A DNA stretch of 64,000 bases from Sphingopyxis sp. 113P3 (GTDB lineage: Bacteria > Pseudomonadota > Alphaproteobacteria > Sphingomonadales > Sphingomonadaceae), in assembly GCF_001278035.1 (NCBI RefSeq), contig NZ_CP009452.1, positions 1,459,501 to 1,523,500 of the forward strand, written 5' to 3'. A program made the position numbers and the translations under genes. The notes below the pieces were generated by a model, which did no database searches, was not told where the DNA came from, and saw only the letters and a program-made list of their open reading frames with translations. This document shows, piece after piece, positions 9,042 to 17,998 of this stretch (the stretch's first letter is position 1; every line of letters starts with the position of its first letter).

Positions 9042-9511
9042 GCGGCGATTGGCGCGATCACGGCCCTGAGCAACCCTGCCGCATCGCCTGGGGCAAGCCG
9101 CAGCTGCAGCCCGCGCTGCCCGCCATTGATATAGACGTGCGCGAGCGCGAGCGCGGCCTCGTCGATGACGGCAGGCACCTGGCGCATCTGTCCAAAGGGG
9201 CTGACGCCGCCCACCTTGTAGCCCGAGACGCGCTCGGCTTCCGCGACCGGCATCATCGCGGCCGACTTGCCGCCGAGCGCCGCGGCAAGCTTTTTCATCG
9301 ATACCTCGCGGTCGGATGCAAGAATCGCGCAGGCGGGTTTTCCGTCCACGCGCAGCATCAGTGTTTTCAGGACGCGCTCGGGCGCCTCGCCCAGAGCCTC
9401 GGCCGCCTGCAGGCCGACGCGCTCTGCCGCGGGATCATAATCATAGCTGTGGATGGTAAAGGCGATTCCCGCCTGTTCGAGCGCCCTTGTCGCCCGCGTG
9501 GCCCGCGACAT
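9038..9511 (-). CDS. ybaK: YbaK/EbsC-family Cys-tRNA(Pro) deacylase
   Basis: Trans-editing enzyme that hydrolyses Cys-tRNA(Pro) made in error by prolyl-tRNA synthetase. From ATG 9511 (after GGGAGA) the protein has 157 residues, normal for the family. The conserved lysine in RVLKTLML and the [11 protein letters not shown] loop are present, as is [17 protein letters not shown]. The gene starts 44 bases downstream of tRNA-Pro on the same strand, so the editing enzyme sits next to its own substrate tRNA. Convergent with and overlapping the sugar transporter by 4 bases. Confidence 0.88.
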   Translation of the reverse strand: MSRATRATRALEQAGIAFTIHSYDYDPAAERVGLQAAEALGEAPERVLKTLMLRVDGKPACAILASDREVSMKKLAAALGGKSAAMMPVAEAERVSGYKVGGVSPFGQMRQVPAVIDEAALALAHVYINGGQRGLQLRLAPGDAAGLLRAVIAPIAA

Positions 9512-9555
9512 GCGCCGTCTCCCAATTGAATGGCAATGGAGAAAGCGGAAGAAAT

Positions 9556-9632
9556 TGGTCGGGACGAGAGGATTCGAACCTCCGACCCCCACACCCCCAG
9601 TGTGATGCGCTACCAGGCTGCGCTACGTCCCG
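9556..9632 (-). tRNA. tRNA-Pro (GGG)
   Basis: Read on the minus strand, the 77 bases fold as a cloverleaf. Acceptor CGGGACG pairs with CGTCCCG, the D stem is GCGC/GCGC, and the anticodon stem is TCACA/TGTGG around loop CTGGGGG with anticodon GGG. The T arm is GGAGG-TTCGAAT-CCTCT. Discriminator A and CCA are encoded. The ybaK-like gene for Cys-tRNA(Pro) deacylase follows on the same strand. Confidence 0.95.
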
Positions 9633-9912
9633 ACCGGCCCTATTGGGCAGGCGAGGCCCCTAGCGCGGCTGGGCGGGGGATGCAAGGCTCTGTTGCGCGA
9701 AGCGTGCATGGTGGAGGCGGCGGCGAAGGAGAAGGTTCGGGGACGCCTTGACCTGAGGGGCCGGGACCCCATTTTCGCGAAGCCTGTCGGGGGGAGGCCA
9801 TGCAGCCATTGGTTGCGCCGTGCTTTCCTGCATGATAGGCGCCGCGCCATATTTTCTGCGCGCCCTTTCCTAGCTGGAATGGCCCGCGCTTCCAACGGAA
9901 AGTCTTTCATTC

Positions 9913-10242
9913 ATGTCGACGAACTTGCTTCTGACCCAGGCGGCCGGATCGGGGGGCGGGGCGGCCGGTTTCATCATGCTGGTCCCCTATCTGCTGATCT
10001 TCGTTGTTTTCTGGTTCTTCCTCATCCGCCCGCAGCAGGTGCGCATGAAGGAGCATCGCGCCAAGGTTGCGGCGGTGAAACCGCGCGATCAGGTGGTCAC
10101 GGGCGGCGGAATTGTCGGCAAGGTTACGCGCGTCGACGATGATTTTGTCGATGTAGAGATCGCGCAAGGCGTGAAGATCAAGGTCGTGAAGTCAACGCTT
10201 TCGGACGTTCTTCAGCCCGGCGCCAAGCCCGCCAACGATTGA
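9913..10242 (+). CDS. yajC: Preprotein translocase subunit YajC
   Basis: Accessory subunit of the SecDF-YajC complex that helps SecYEG in protein export. It has 109 residues, with one membrane segment (about 21-41, MLVPYLLIFVVFWFFLI) followed by the conserved RPQQVRMKEH and the beta-rich GDQVVTGGGIVGKV-type domain (here RDQVVTGGGIVGKVTRVDD). First gene of yajC-secD-secF, 51 bases before secD. The 280 bases upstream (9633-9912) contain no gene I can support and presumably hold the promoter. Confidence 0.95.
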   Translation: MSTNLLLTQAAGSGGGAAGFIMLVPYLLIFVVFWFFLIRPQQVRMKEHRAKVAAVKPRDQVVTGGGIVGKVTRVDDDFVDVEIAQGVKIKVVKSTLSDVLQPGAKPAND

Positions 10243-10293
10243 CGCGGCGCGGCCCCGTCCTGGGGCCCGCCCTCTTCGAACCGGAACCACCCT

Positions 10294-11907
10294 ATGCTCG
10301 ATTTTCCTCGCTGGAAGACCATCGGCATCAGCCTCATCCTCTTGGCTGGCATCCTCTTTTCCATTCCGAGCTTCCTGCCCGAGAAGGCGTTCAACAGCCT
10401 GCCGGGCTTTGCGCAGACGAAGGTCAATCTCGGGCTCGACCTTGCGGGCGGCAGCCACCTGCTTCTCGAGGCGGATCTTGCCGACCTTCAAAAAACGCAG
10501 CTTGCCAACATGGAAAAGACCGTGCGTACCGCCATGCGCGGCGAGCATGGCGCTGATGACGATATCGCGATCGGCGAACTGCGCCGCTCCGGCAACCAGA
10601 TCAGCTTTCTCGTTCGCGACCAGGCGCAGATCGACGAGGCGCGCGAGCGATTGTTTCGCGAAACGCAAGGGGCCGGGCTGACGGGCCAGCGCGACTGGAA
10701 CATCAACATCGTCGACGTGACGCGGATCGTGCTCACCCCCACCCGGGCGGGGCAAGCGCAGGCTGTCAGCCGTGCGATGGACACGGCGCGCGACATCATC
10801 GACCGCCGCGTCAATGCGCTCGGCACGCGCGAGCCGACGATCATTCGCGAAGGCGACGACCGCATCGTCGTCCAGGTTCCGGGGCTTCAGGACCCGCAGG
10901 CGCTCAAGGATCTGATCGGCAAGACCGCGCGGCTTGAATTCCGCATGGTCGACGCCAACGCCGACCCCGCTGAAGCGGCCGCGGGGCGCGTGCCGGTGGG
11001 AAGCGAGATCGTCCCCTATGCCGAAGGCGAAGGGACCGGCGCAGCCTTCGAGGTGCTGAGCCGGCAGGTGATGATCAGCGGCGAACAGCTGATCGATGCC
11101 CGGCAAAGCTACGATCCGCAGTCCAATCTTCCGGTCGTAACGATCCGGTTCGATTCGGGCGGGTCGAGCACCTTTGCCCGCGTGACGCAGCAGAATGTCG
11201 GCAAGCGCTTCGCGATGGTCCTTGACGGCAAGGTGTTGTCGGCTCCCTCGATCAACGAACCGATTCTGGGCGGCAGCGCACAGATTTCGGGCAATTTCAC
11301 GGTCGCGAGCGCCAACGCGCTCGCCATTTCGCTCAGATCGGGCGCGCTGCCGGTGAAGATGGAAGTGGTCGAAGAGCGCACGGTCAGCCCCGAGCTCGGC
11401 GCCGATTCGATCGAAAAGGGCATCATCGCGGGCATCATCGCGACCGTCGCGGTGCTGACGATGATGATCCTGGTCTACGGCCGCTTCGGGGTTTATGCGA
11501 ACATCGCGCTCGTCTTTAACATCTTCCTGATCATTGCGATCATGGGGGCATTCAATGCGACGCTGACGCTCCCCGGTATCGCTGGCTTCGTGCTGACGAT
11601 TGGTGCGGCGGTCGACGCCAACGTGCTGATCAACGAACGCATCCGCGAGGAGCTCAAACGCGGGCGACGTCCGTTTCAGGCTGTCGAACTCGGCTATTCG
11701 GAAGCGAGCCGCGCGATTTTCGACGCCAACGTCACCAACGTCATCGCAGCGGCGCTGATGTTCTGGTTCGGCTCGGGTCCGATCAAGGGCTTCGCCGTGG
11801 TGCTGACCATCGGCATCATCACCAGCGTTTTCACCGCGGTTACCGTCACGCGCATGTTCGCAGCCCACTGGCTGCGTTCCCGGCGCCCCGCGGCGATCAC
11901 GCTTTAA
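10294..11907 (+). CDS. secD: Protein translocase subunit SecD
   Basis: Inner-membrane RND-type subunit using the proton motive force to complete protein export. It has 537 residues. TM1 (about 8-26) is followed by the LGLDLAGGSHLLLE motif, a large periplasmic P1 domain, and five C-terminal membrane segments from about 368 that contain AAVDANVLINERIREELKRG, the family hallmark. Translated between yajC and secF, 15 bases before secF. Confidence 0.97.
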   Translation: MLDFPRWKTIGISLILLAGILFSIPSFLPEKAFNSLPGFAQTKVNLGLDLAGGSHLLLEADLADLQKTQLANMEKTVRTAMRGEHGADDDIAIGELRRSGNQISFLVRDQAQIDEARERLFRETQGAGLTGQRDWNINIVDVTRIVLTPTRAGQAQAVSRAMDTARDIIDRRVNALGTREPTIIREGDDRIVVQVPGLQDPQALKDLIGKTARLEFRMVDANADPAEAAAGRVPVGSEIVPYAEGEGTGAAFEVLSRQVMISGEQLIDARQSYDPQSNLPVVTIRFDSGGSSTFARVTQQNVGKRFAMVLDGKVLSAPSINEPILGGSAQISGNFTVASANALAISLRSGALPVKMEVVEERTVSPELGADSIEKGIIAGIIATVAVLTMMILVYGRFGVYANIALVFNIFLIIAIMGAFNATLTLPGIAGFVLTIGAAVDANVLINERIREELKRGRRPFQAVELGYSEASRAIFDANVTNVIAAALMFWFGSGPIKGFAVVLTIGIITSVFTAVTVTRMFAAHWLRSRRPAAITL

Positions 11908-11922
11908 GGAAGGGAGCGAAGG

Positions 11923-12897
11923 ATGCGCTTGCTCAAACTCGTCCCCGACGACACGAATATCGATTTTCTGAGGTGGCGGAGGGTCGCCTCGGCCGCGAGC
12001 TTCCTGCTCGTTGTCATCTCGATCGCGCTGGTCGCGGTGCGCGGACTGAACTTCGGTATCGATTTTGTCGGCGGCCAATCGGTCCGCGTCGAATTTCCCG
12101 CCGAAATGCCGCCGATGGAAGACATTCGCGAAGCGGTCAGCAAGGTCGGTCTCGGCGAGGCGACGATCCAGCAGTTCGGCTCCGAAAAGGCGGTGTCGAT
12201 CCGCACCCTGCTTCCTGAAGGCGAGAATGTCACCGCCGACAGCGCGGGCCAGCAGTTGGTCGCGGGCATCCAGAAGGCCTTCCCGACCGCAAGAACCGGC
12301 GCGGTCGAGACCGTGTCGGGTAAGGTGTCGGGTGAGCTGCTGCGCACCGGTGCGCTGAGCCTCGGGCTCGCGATGCTGGCCATCTCGATCTACATCTGGG
12401 TTCGCTTCGAATGGCAGTTCGGTGTCGGCGCGATGGGGCGCCTGTTCCACGAGGTCGCGCTGACCTTCGGCTTTTTTGCCGTGACGCAGATCCAGTTCGA
12501 CCTCAACAGCGTTGCGGCGCTGCTGACGATCGTCGGCTATTCGCTGAACGACACGATCGTGGTCTATGACCGGGTGCGCGAGAATCTGAAGAAATATCGC
12601 AAGATGGAGATCGTGCCCCTGCTCAACCTCAGCATCAACGAGACGCTCGCGCGCACCGTGATGACGAGCGTTTCGATGCTGCTCGCGCTCGGGGTCCTCG
12701 TGATCTTCGGTCCTGACGTGATTTTCGGCTTTTCGGCCGCGATGCTCCTTGGCGTATTCGTTGGCACCTATTCGTCGATCCTGATGTCGACGCCGGTCCT
12801 TGTCTGGCTGAAGGTCGGTCCGCACAGCTTCGTCCCGCGCACCGCCGAGGGCGGCGCAGAGCGCGTGACGCGCTCGGATGACGGCGCGGTGGTCTAG
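11923..12897 (+). CDS. secF: Protein translocase subunit SecF
   Basis: Partner of SecD in the export complex. The 324 residues start with the conserved RLLKLVPDDTNIDFLRWRR, followed by TM1 and the FGIDFVGGQSVRVEF motif. C-terminal membrane segments include GYSLNDTIVVYDRVREN and the run ending in GTYSSILMSTPVLVWLK. ATG 11923 has AAGGAAGGGAG nearby. Its stop overlaps the convergent glycosyltransferase gene by 4 bases. Confidence 0.97.
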   Translation: MRLLKLVPDDTNIDFLRWRRVASAASFLLVVISIALVAVRGLNFGIDFVGGQSVRVEFPAEMPPMEDIREAVSKVGLGEATIQQFGSEKAVSIRTLLPEGENVTADSAGQQLVAGIQKAFPTARTGAVETVSGKVSGELLRTGALSLGLAMLAISIYIWVRFEWQFGVGAMGRLFHEVALTFGFFAVTQIQFDLNSVAALLTIVGYSLNDTIVVYDRVRENLKKYRKMEIVPLLNLSINETLARTVMTSVSMLLALGVLVIFGPDVIFGFSAAMLLGVFVGTYSSILMSTPVLVWLKVGPHSFVPRTAEGGAERVTRSDDGAVV

Positions 12898-14072
12898 GCG
12901 CCCGTTCGACCGGCGCAGCGGCGCAGATGCTCGGCCAGTTCGCGCCCGTTTCGTTCCCAGTTGAAGCGCCCGGCAAGGGTTGCGGCAACTGCGGAGGGCA
13001 GCGGCGGGTCGGCGAGGATCGCCGCGACCGCGTCGGCAATCGCGGTGGGGGTGCGCTCGACGATGCGGCCGGCCTTGGGCGAGGTCACAAGCTCGGCGGC
13101 CCCGCCCGCTTCGCTGATCACGATCGGCGTCCCGCAAGCAAGCGCCTCGACCCAGGCGTTGGCAAGGCCTTCGCTCGCTGAGGGCATGACCACGGCGTCG
13201 GCCGCGCGATAGAGCTGGGGCAGATCGGCTTGGGCGACGGGACCCATCAGATGCACGCGGTCTGCAACGCCCAGCCGCCGCGCGAGTGCGCGGTAGCGGC
13301 CTTCCTCCTCACCCGACCCGGCGAGCCAGTAATGAACGCCCGGCAACTCTGCGAGCGCCTCGATGACCAGTGCCTGGCCCTTGCGCGGAATAAGCGCGCC
13401 GACGGTTGCGATTGCCGGAGCCTCGCCCATGCCGAGCGCGGCACGCGCCGCGGCGCGATCGCCTGGCGAAAAGACCGACGTATCGACACCTGTATAGTGG
13501 AGCGCGACCTTGGCAGGGTCGATGCCGATCGCCTGCATGTCGCGCCGCATCGCATCCGAAACGGCGAGAAGTCCTGCGGCGCGCCCGGCTGCGGCAAGGA
13601 GCTGCGGCCGGCTCGCCCGGTCATGGCCGAAATGGCTGATGTCGGCGCCGCGCGCCTTGATCGAAAAGGGCAGGCCAAGCGCCGCCGCGACGCGCATGGC
13701 GGCGGGGCCGTCGGGGTAGAAGAATTGCGCATCGACGACATCGAACGTCTGACCGCGCACTGCCGCGAGCACTGCACGCGCGATCCGCGCCGGGTTGAGA
13801 CGCACGCCGTAGCGCGGGATCAGCGCGAAGCGTGGGCGATGGACGGTAAGGCCTCCCCATTCCTCCTTGAGCGGAAGCGTGCGCAGCGCCCGGTAACGGC
13901 GGTGCAACGAGGCAGGGAAGGGCGGCAGTCCGACCGGCGCGGCAATGGTGAGCTCGGCGCCCGACTGGGCGGCAAGCGCGCGAAGGCTCTTTTCGACGAA
14001 CAATCCGAAATTGGGGCGCGCCGCGTCGGGAAAGAGCGTCGCGATCGAGAGAATGCGAAGTGGGGCCGTCAT
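12894..14072 (-). CDS. GT4-family glycosyltransferase
   Basis: Retaining nucleotide-sugar glycosyltransferase with GT-B fold, 392 residues from ATG 14072 (an in-frame TTG at 14078 is less likely; AAGGG precedes the ATG). The N-domain begins LRILSIATLFPDAARPNFG. The C-domain carries GALIPRKGQALVIEAL and the EGLANAWVEALACGTPIV box with the E-x7-E pattern used to bind the donor. No export signal. It could act on exopolysaccharide, lipid or a small molecule; no sugar genes flank it to decide. Confidence 0.85.
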   Translation of the reverse strand: MTAPLRILSIATLFPDAARPNFGLFVEKSLRALAAQSGAELTIAAPVGLPPFPASLHRRYRALRTLPLKEEWGGLTVHRPRFALIPRYGVRLNPARIARAVLAAVRGQTFDVVDAQFFYPDGPAAMRVAAALGLPFSIKARGADISHFGHDRASRPQLLAAAGRAAGLLAVSDAMRRDMQAIGIDPAKVALHYTGVDTSVFSPGDRAAARAALGMGEAPAIATVGALIPRKGQALVIEALAELPGVHYWLAGSGEEEGRYRALARRLGVADRVHLMGPVAQADLPQLYRAADAVVMPSASEGLANAWVEALACGTPIVISEAGGAAELVTSPKAGRIVERTPTAIADAVAAILADPPLPSAVAATLAGRFNWERNGRELAEHLRRCAGRTGA

Positions 14073-14178
14073 TCCCAATCCCTTTTCCAGCCGTATCGGG
14101 TCTCTCGAAGCACTGCTTTTCCTTCTCGGCGCGATAAAGGGGCGGCCCTCTGGCAGGCGCAGGGCGGCCGAAAGTCAA

Positions 14179-14739
14179 TCAGAGGTTACGTATGAGCCGC
14201 ACCGCCACCGCTGCCCAGGGGGGGCTTCTGACCACCTGCTGCCGCTGACCGGTTCCAGGGGGAAGCAGGTGGAGCTTTTCGCCATCGACGTTGAGCAGCC
14301 GTGCGAAAACGTAGCGGCCAGCGGGACGGGGAACCAGAAGGTCGCGATTGAGAGCGGTCGACCAGTCGCCGTCGATACGGCGGCACCAGATTTCATCGCC
14401 CGCGCGATAGTCGCCGACCGATGAGGTAACGCGCAGTGCGATCATATCCTCGGTCGGACGCGCGGTGAGCGCCTGTTCGGGGCGCGCCGGGGCGTGTGCG
14501 CCGTCGGCGCCGAGCAAGGCCGTGATGCTGAGCTGGGTATCCTGCGGGAGTTGGACTAGCTCGGCCGTGTCGACGGAGAGCGCTTTCGCGATGCGGTTCA
14601 TCCAGTCAAGCGACAAGGTCCGGGTGCCCGTTTCGAGGCGACCGATCGTCTGGGCCGTGGTTGGCGGGTCGCAGCGAAGCGCCACTTCCTCCAGCGTGAG
14701 CCCCTTGGCCCGGCGCACCGCGCGAATACTGTTGATCAT
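14179..14739 (-). CDS. XRE-family (Cro/CI-like) transcriptional regulator
   Basis: A 186-residue regulator. Residues 1-60 form an HTH (IRAVRRAKGLTLEEVALRC, TIGRLETGTRTLSLDWMNRIA). The C-terminal half (about 95-175, with YRAGDEIWCRR and LNRDLLVPRP) resembles the S24/LexA-like beta domain of CI-type repressors but I see no clear Ser-Lys protease dyad, so it may be a ligand or dimer domain. Its promoter carries the 16-bp operator also present before the lysozyme gene at 6444, which suggests autoregulation and control of the lysis cassette. Confidence 0.82.
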   Translation of the reverse strand: MINSIRAVRRAKGLTLEEVALRCDPPTTAQTIGRLETGTRTLSLDWMNRIAKALSVDTAELVQLPQDTQLSITALLGADGAHAPARPEQALTARPTEDMIALRVTSSVGDYRAGDEIWCRRIDGDWSTALNRDLLVPRPAGRYVFARLLNVDGEKLHLLPPGTGQRQQVVRSPPWAAVAVRLIRNL

Positions 14740-14753
14740 CGCACTTCTTTCAT

Positions 14754-14786
14754 AACCAATATGGTTCTTTGTGTCCTACATTATGA
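14754..14786. promoter_or_regulatory. Putative XRE operator, second copy of the lysozyme-promoter motif
   Basis: AACCA-ATA-TGGTT (14754-14766) is a perfect 5-bp-arm inverted repeat. ACCAATATGGTTCTTT (14755-14770) is identical to the reverse complement of 6447-6462. TCCTACATT (14774-14782) repeats the second block near the lysozyme gene. The site ends 15 bases upstream of the XRE start codon at 14739. Confidence 0.6.
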
Positions 14787-14912
14787 TCCAATGTCAAGCC
14801 TCGGCCATCGAGAGGAGTCGCATGATGGCTCGCTGGCGTCCGGGTCGTATCATTCAGGCGTCTTGATCCGCGCCGGCGCGCGGGCACCGACGAAATCGCG
14901 CAAAGAGATGGA

Positions 14913-14962
14913 TGTCACGGAAATGTCACCCAATTGACGTGCATCTGTCACCAATCGGACAT
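14913..14962 (+). promoter_or_regulatory. PHO-box array (PhoB binding) upstream of the porin
   Basis: TGTCAC occurs at 14913, 14924 and 14946, i.e. in exact 11-base phase. The missing repeat at 14935 is the degenerate TGACGT, and 14957 has GGACAT. This matches the PhoB direct-repeat box (two TGTCA units 11 bases apart). A CATAAC-like -10 follows near 14960, and the porin starts at 15001. Confidence 0.8.
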
Positions 14963-15000
14963 AACAGCCGGCGGCGACCTTTCGCTATGGAGCAAAACGC

Positions 15001-16359
15001 ATGCGCAAACGCCTGACCGCCACCCTGCTTGCGACAACGATGTTTGCCATGCCCGCCGCGGCGCGCGCGCAGGCGATGAACGCCGAGGAGGCGGCCGCGC
15101 TACGCGGCGAGCTTGCATCGCTGCGCGCCAAGGTCGACGCGCTGGAGGCCCGGCTTGGCTCCGCGCCCTTGGTGCCGGCGCCCGCGCCTGCGTCGTCGTC
15201 CGATCCCGCACCGCAGGAGGCGGGAAAGCCTGGCGCCTCGATTGCGTGGAAAGGGGCCCCCCAGATCAAGACCGCTGACGGGTGGAGCTTCAAGCCGCGC
15301 GGACGGATGCAGCTTGACGCAGCGAACATCGACGCACCGGACGGGACCGGAATCAGGGGCGGACTCGCGACCGAGTTTCGCCGCGTCTATCTTGGCGTCG
15401 ACGGCGAGATCCCAGGCGGCTTTTCCTACCGCGTCGAAGCGGATTTTGCGAACGAGGAGGTCGAGCTCACCGACGTCTATTTCACCTACGGCACAGGGGC
15501 GCTGTCGGTAACGGTCGGGCAGATCAAACCCTTCTGGTCGCTCGACGAGATGACGAGCGATTTGTTCACCAGTGCGATGGAACGCGCGGCCTTTACGCAG
15601 GCCTTCGGCTTTGGACGGCGGGTTGGCCTGTCGGCGCAATACAAGGGGGATGCGCTGTTGCTCGAGGGCGGGGTGTTCGGGGCGAACGCGCGCGAACTCT
15701 TCGACGACGATAACCGCAGCGTCAGCGTCGATGCGCGCGCGGTGTGGATGCCGAAGGCGAAAAATGTCCAGTGGCACATCGGCGCATCGTTCCACTTGCG
15801 CGACCTCGGTGATCCAGCGGCAACGCTGCGCTACCGCGCGCGGCCCTTTGCTCATTCCACCGATGTGCGCCTCGTGGATACCGGGGCTCTCGATGCGAAG
15901 GGCGAGCGGGGCATGGGCTTGGAGGCCGCGGTGATTGCAGGGCCGTTCCATGCTGCGGGCGAGGCCTATTGGCAGACCGTGCGCCGGCGCGCGGGCGCCA
16001 ATCCGACATGGTTCGGCGGCTATGCCGAGGTCGGCATGGTGCTGACCCCAGGCGACCGGCGCGGGTACAAGGAAGGCGCTTTTGACCGGCTCAAGCCGTC
16101 ACGGCCGATCACAAAAGGCGGTATCGGCGCGATCGAGATGAACGCTAGATACGATCATCTCGATCTCAATGACCAGGATGTGGTGGGCGGCCGTCAGCAG
16201 ACGGCGCTGCTCTCGCTCGTCTGGGCGCCCATCGACTTTGTCCGCCTGACTGCCAATTATGGCAAGCTGTGGATCAGCGATAGTCCTGTCGCGGCGGTGA
16301 CGGGCGAGCGGGATTATTCGGCGGACACCTTCGGGCTGCGGACGCAGATCGATTTTTGA
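15001..16359 (+). CDS. Phosphate-selective porin, OprO/OprP family
   Basis: Outer-membrane channel of 452 residues. A Sec signal peptide (cleavage near ARAQA, residue 23-26) is followed by a short coiled coil (EEAAALRGELASLRAKVDALEARL), a Pro/Ala linker and the beta-barrel, which ends in the typical terminal Phe (TQIDF). FRRVYLGVDGEI and VTVGQIKPFWSLDEM are characteristic of the OprP/OprO group. The PHO-box array just upstream supports induction by phosphate starvation and a role in phosphate or polyphosphate uptake. Monocistronic as far as can be seen. Confidence 0.92.
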   Translation: MRKRLTATLLATTMFAMPAAARAQAMNAEEAAALRGELASLRAKVDALEARLGSAPLVPAPAPASSSDPAPQEAGKPGASIAWKGAPQIKTADGWSFKPRGRMQLDAANIDAPDGTGIRGGLATEFRRVYLGVDGEIPGGFSYRVEADFANEEVELTDVYFTYGTGALSVTVGQIKPFWSLDEMTSDLFTSAMERAAFTQAFGFGRRVGLSAQYKGDALLLEGGVFGANARELFDDDNRSVSVDARAVWMPKAKNVQWHIGASFHLRDLGDPAATLRYRARPFAHSTDVRLVDTGALDAKGERGMGLEAAVIAGPFHAAGEAYWQTVRRRAGANPTWFGGYAEVGMVLTPGDRRGYKEGAFDRLKPSRPITKGGIGAIEMNARYDHLDLNDQDVVGGRQQTALLSLVWAPIDFVRLTANYGKLWISDSPVAAVTGERDYSADTFGLRTQIDF

Positions 16360-16429
16360 CGCGCGTTCCTGGGGCATCGAAACTTCGTGACATTTTCGCG
16401 CAGCCCGCCGCGGCGACGATCGACACGGC

Positions 16430-16470
16430 TTGCATCGCGCCATCCTCTCTGCATATAATTAGAATACTAA
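16430..16470 (+). promoter_or_regulatory. leuC promoter with overlapping TTAG-N4-CTAA operator (copy 1)
   Basis: TTGCAT (16430-16435), an 18-base spacer and TATAAT (16454-16459) form a plausible promoter. The palindrome TTAGAATACTAA occupies 16459-16470, starting on the last base of the -10 and covering the likely transcription start. It is the reverse complement of the copies at 18600 and 19310. Confidence 0.7.
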
Positions 16471-16524
16471 GTAATTAGGCAGAGGGTGATTCGAGGTCAT
16501 GCCGGGGCAAGGGAAACGTCCGCG

Positions 16525-17952
16525 ATGGCGGCAACCGCGATGACGCGCGGGCGCACACTTTACGACAAGATCTGGGATGCACATGCCGTCGCCGAGGACG
16601 ATGGCGAGACGCTGCTCTACATCGACCTTCATTTGCTCCACGAAGTCACCTCGCCGCAGGCCTTTGCCGCGCTCGCCGCCGCGGGGCGGCAGGTGCGCCA
16701 ACCGCAGCGGGCGCTCGCGCTTTCGGACCATAATGTCCCCACCGAGGGGCAAGCTGCAGGTCCTGCGGGCGTTGCCGACGACGAGGCGCGCGCGCAGCTC
16801 GAGGCGCTTTCAGCCAACGCGGACCATTTCGGAATCGAGCGCTTCGCCATGGGGGACCCGCGCGGCGGCATTGTCCATGTCGTGGGCCCCGAGCAGGGGC
16901 GCTCGCAGCCCGGCATGACGATCGTGTGCGGCGACAGCCACACCTCGACCCACGGCGCCTTCGGCGCGCTCGCTTTCGGAATCGGCACAAGCGAGGTCGA
17001 GCATGTGCTCGCGACCCAGACGATCCGCCAGCGGCGCTCGCGCAACATGCGGATCACCGTGAGCGGCGCGCTTGCGCCGCATGTCTTCGCCAAGGATCTT
17101 GCCCTCCACATCCTGGGTCTCATCGGCGTCGATGGCGCGGGCGGGCATGTCATCGAATATGCGGGGACGGCGATCGGCGCGCTGTCGATGGAAGCGCGGA
17201 TGACGCTGTGCAATCTCAGCATAGAAATGGGAGCACGCGCGGGGCTTGTTGCTCCCGACGAGACGACCTTTGCCTATCTGAAGGGGCGCCCCGCAGCGCC
17301 CCGAGGGGCGGCCTGGGATGCAGCACTCGCGCGCTGGAGGGCCCTGTCGAGCGACAGGGACGCCTGCTTCGAGCGCGAAGTGCAGATCGATGCCGCAGGC
17401 GTGCGGCCGATGGTGAGCTGGGGCACCAATCCCTCGCAGGTGGTGCCGGTTGGCGGCCTGGTTCCCGACCCTTCGGCGATGGCCAATGCCGAGCGTCGCG
17501 CCGCCGCCGAGCGCGCGCTTGCCTATATGGATCTTGCGCCGGGAACGCCGATCGCAAACATCCGGATCGACCGCGTGTTCATCGGTAGCTGCACCAACAG
17601 CCGCATCGAGGATTTGCGTGTCGCGGCAGACATTGTTCGCGGCCGCCGCGTCGCGCCGCATGTCCGCGCGATGGTCGTTCCGGGGTCGGGGCTGGTAAAG
17701 CGGCAGGCGGAAGACGAGGGGATCGCCGACATATTGCAAGCCGCAGGCTTTGACTGGCGGGAGCCCGGCTGCTCGCTCTGCGTCGGGATGAACCCTGACC
17801 GTCTGAACCCCGGTGAGCGCTGCGCTGCGACCTCGAACCGTAATTTTGAAAACCGGCAGGGCCGCGGCGGACGCACCCATCTCATGAGCCCTGCGCTTGC
17901 CGCGGCGAGTGCGATCGCGGGGTCGATCGTCTCGCCCGAAGATCTGGGTTAG
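16525..17952 (+). CDS. leuC: LeuC-type hydro-lyase large subunit (3-isopropylmalate dehydratase family)
   Basis: Large subunit of a [4Fe-4S] isomerase/hydratase that moves a hydroxyl in alkylmalates. With ATG 16525 (after AAGGGA) it has 475 residues. Cluster ligands and active site are complete: [12 protein letters not shown] at about 353 and [11 protein letters not shown] at about 415, plus [16 protein letters not shown]. Instead of a leuCDB operon, it faces leuD tail to tail, and each gene has its own promoter with the MarR-type operator. It may therefore be a catabolic paralogue acting on a substituted malate or maleate rather than the leucine-biosynthetic enzyme; the family match itself is firm. 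Confidence 0.9.
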   Translation: MAATAMTRGRTLYDKIWDAHAVAEDDGETLLYIDLHLLHEVTSPQAFAALAAAGRQVRQPQRALALSDHNVPTEGQAAGPAGVADDEARAQLEALSANADHFGIERFAMGDPRGGIVHVVGPEQGRSQPGMTIVCGDSHTSTHGAFGALAFGIGTSEVEHVLATQTIRQRRSRNMRITVSGALAPHVFAKDLALHILGLIGVDGAGGHVIEYAGTAIGALSMEARMTLCNLSIEMGARAGLVAPDETTFAYLKGRPAAPRGAAWDAALARWRALSSDRDACFEREVQIDAAGVRPMVSWGTNPSQVVPVGGLVPDPSAMANAERRAAAERALAYMDLAPGTPIANIRIDRVFIGSCTNSRIEDLRVAADIVRGRRVAPHVRAMVVPGSGLVKRQAEDEGIADILQAAGFDWREPGCSLCVGMNPDRLNPGERCAATSNRNFENRQGRGGRTHLMSPALAAASAIAGSIVSPEDLG

Positions 17953-17998
17953 CGGCCGCCTCCTTCCTTCCTGGGGAGGGGGCTGGGCGCGAACGCCG

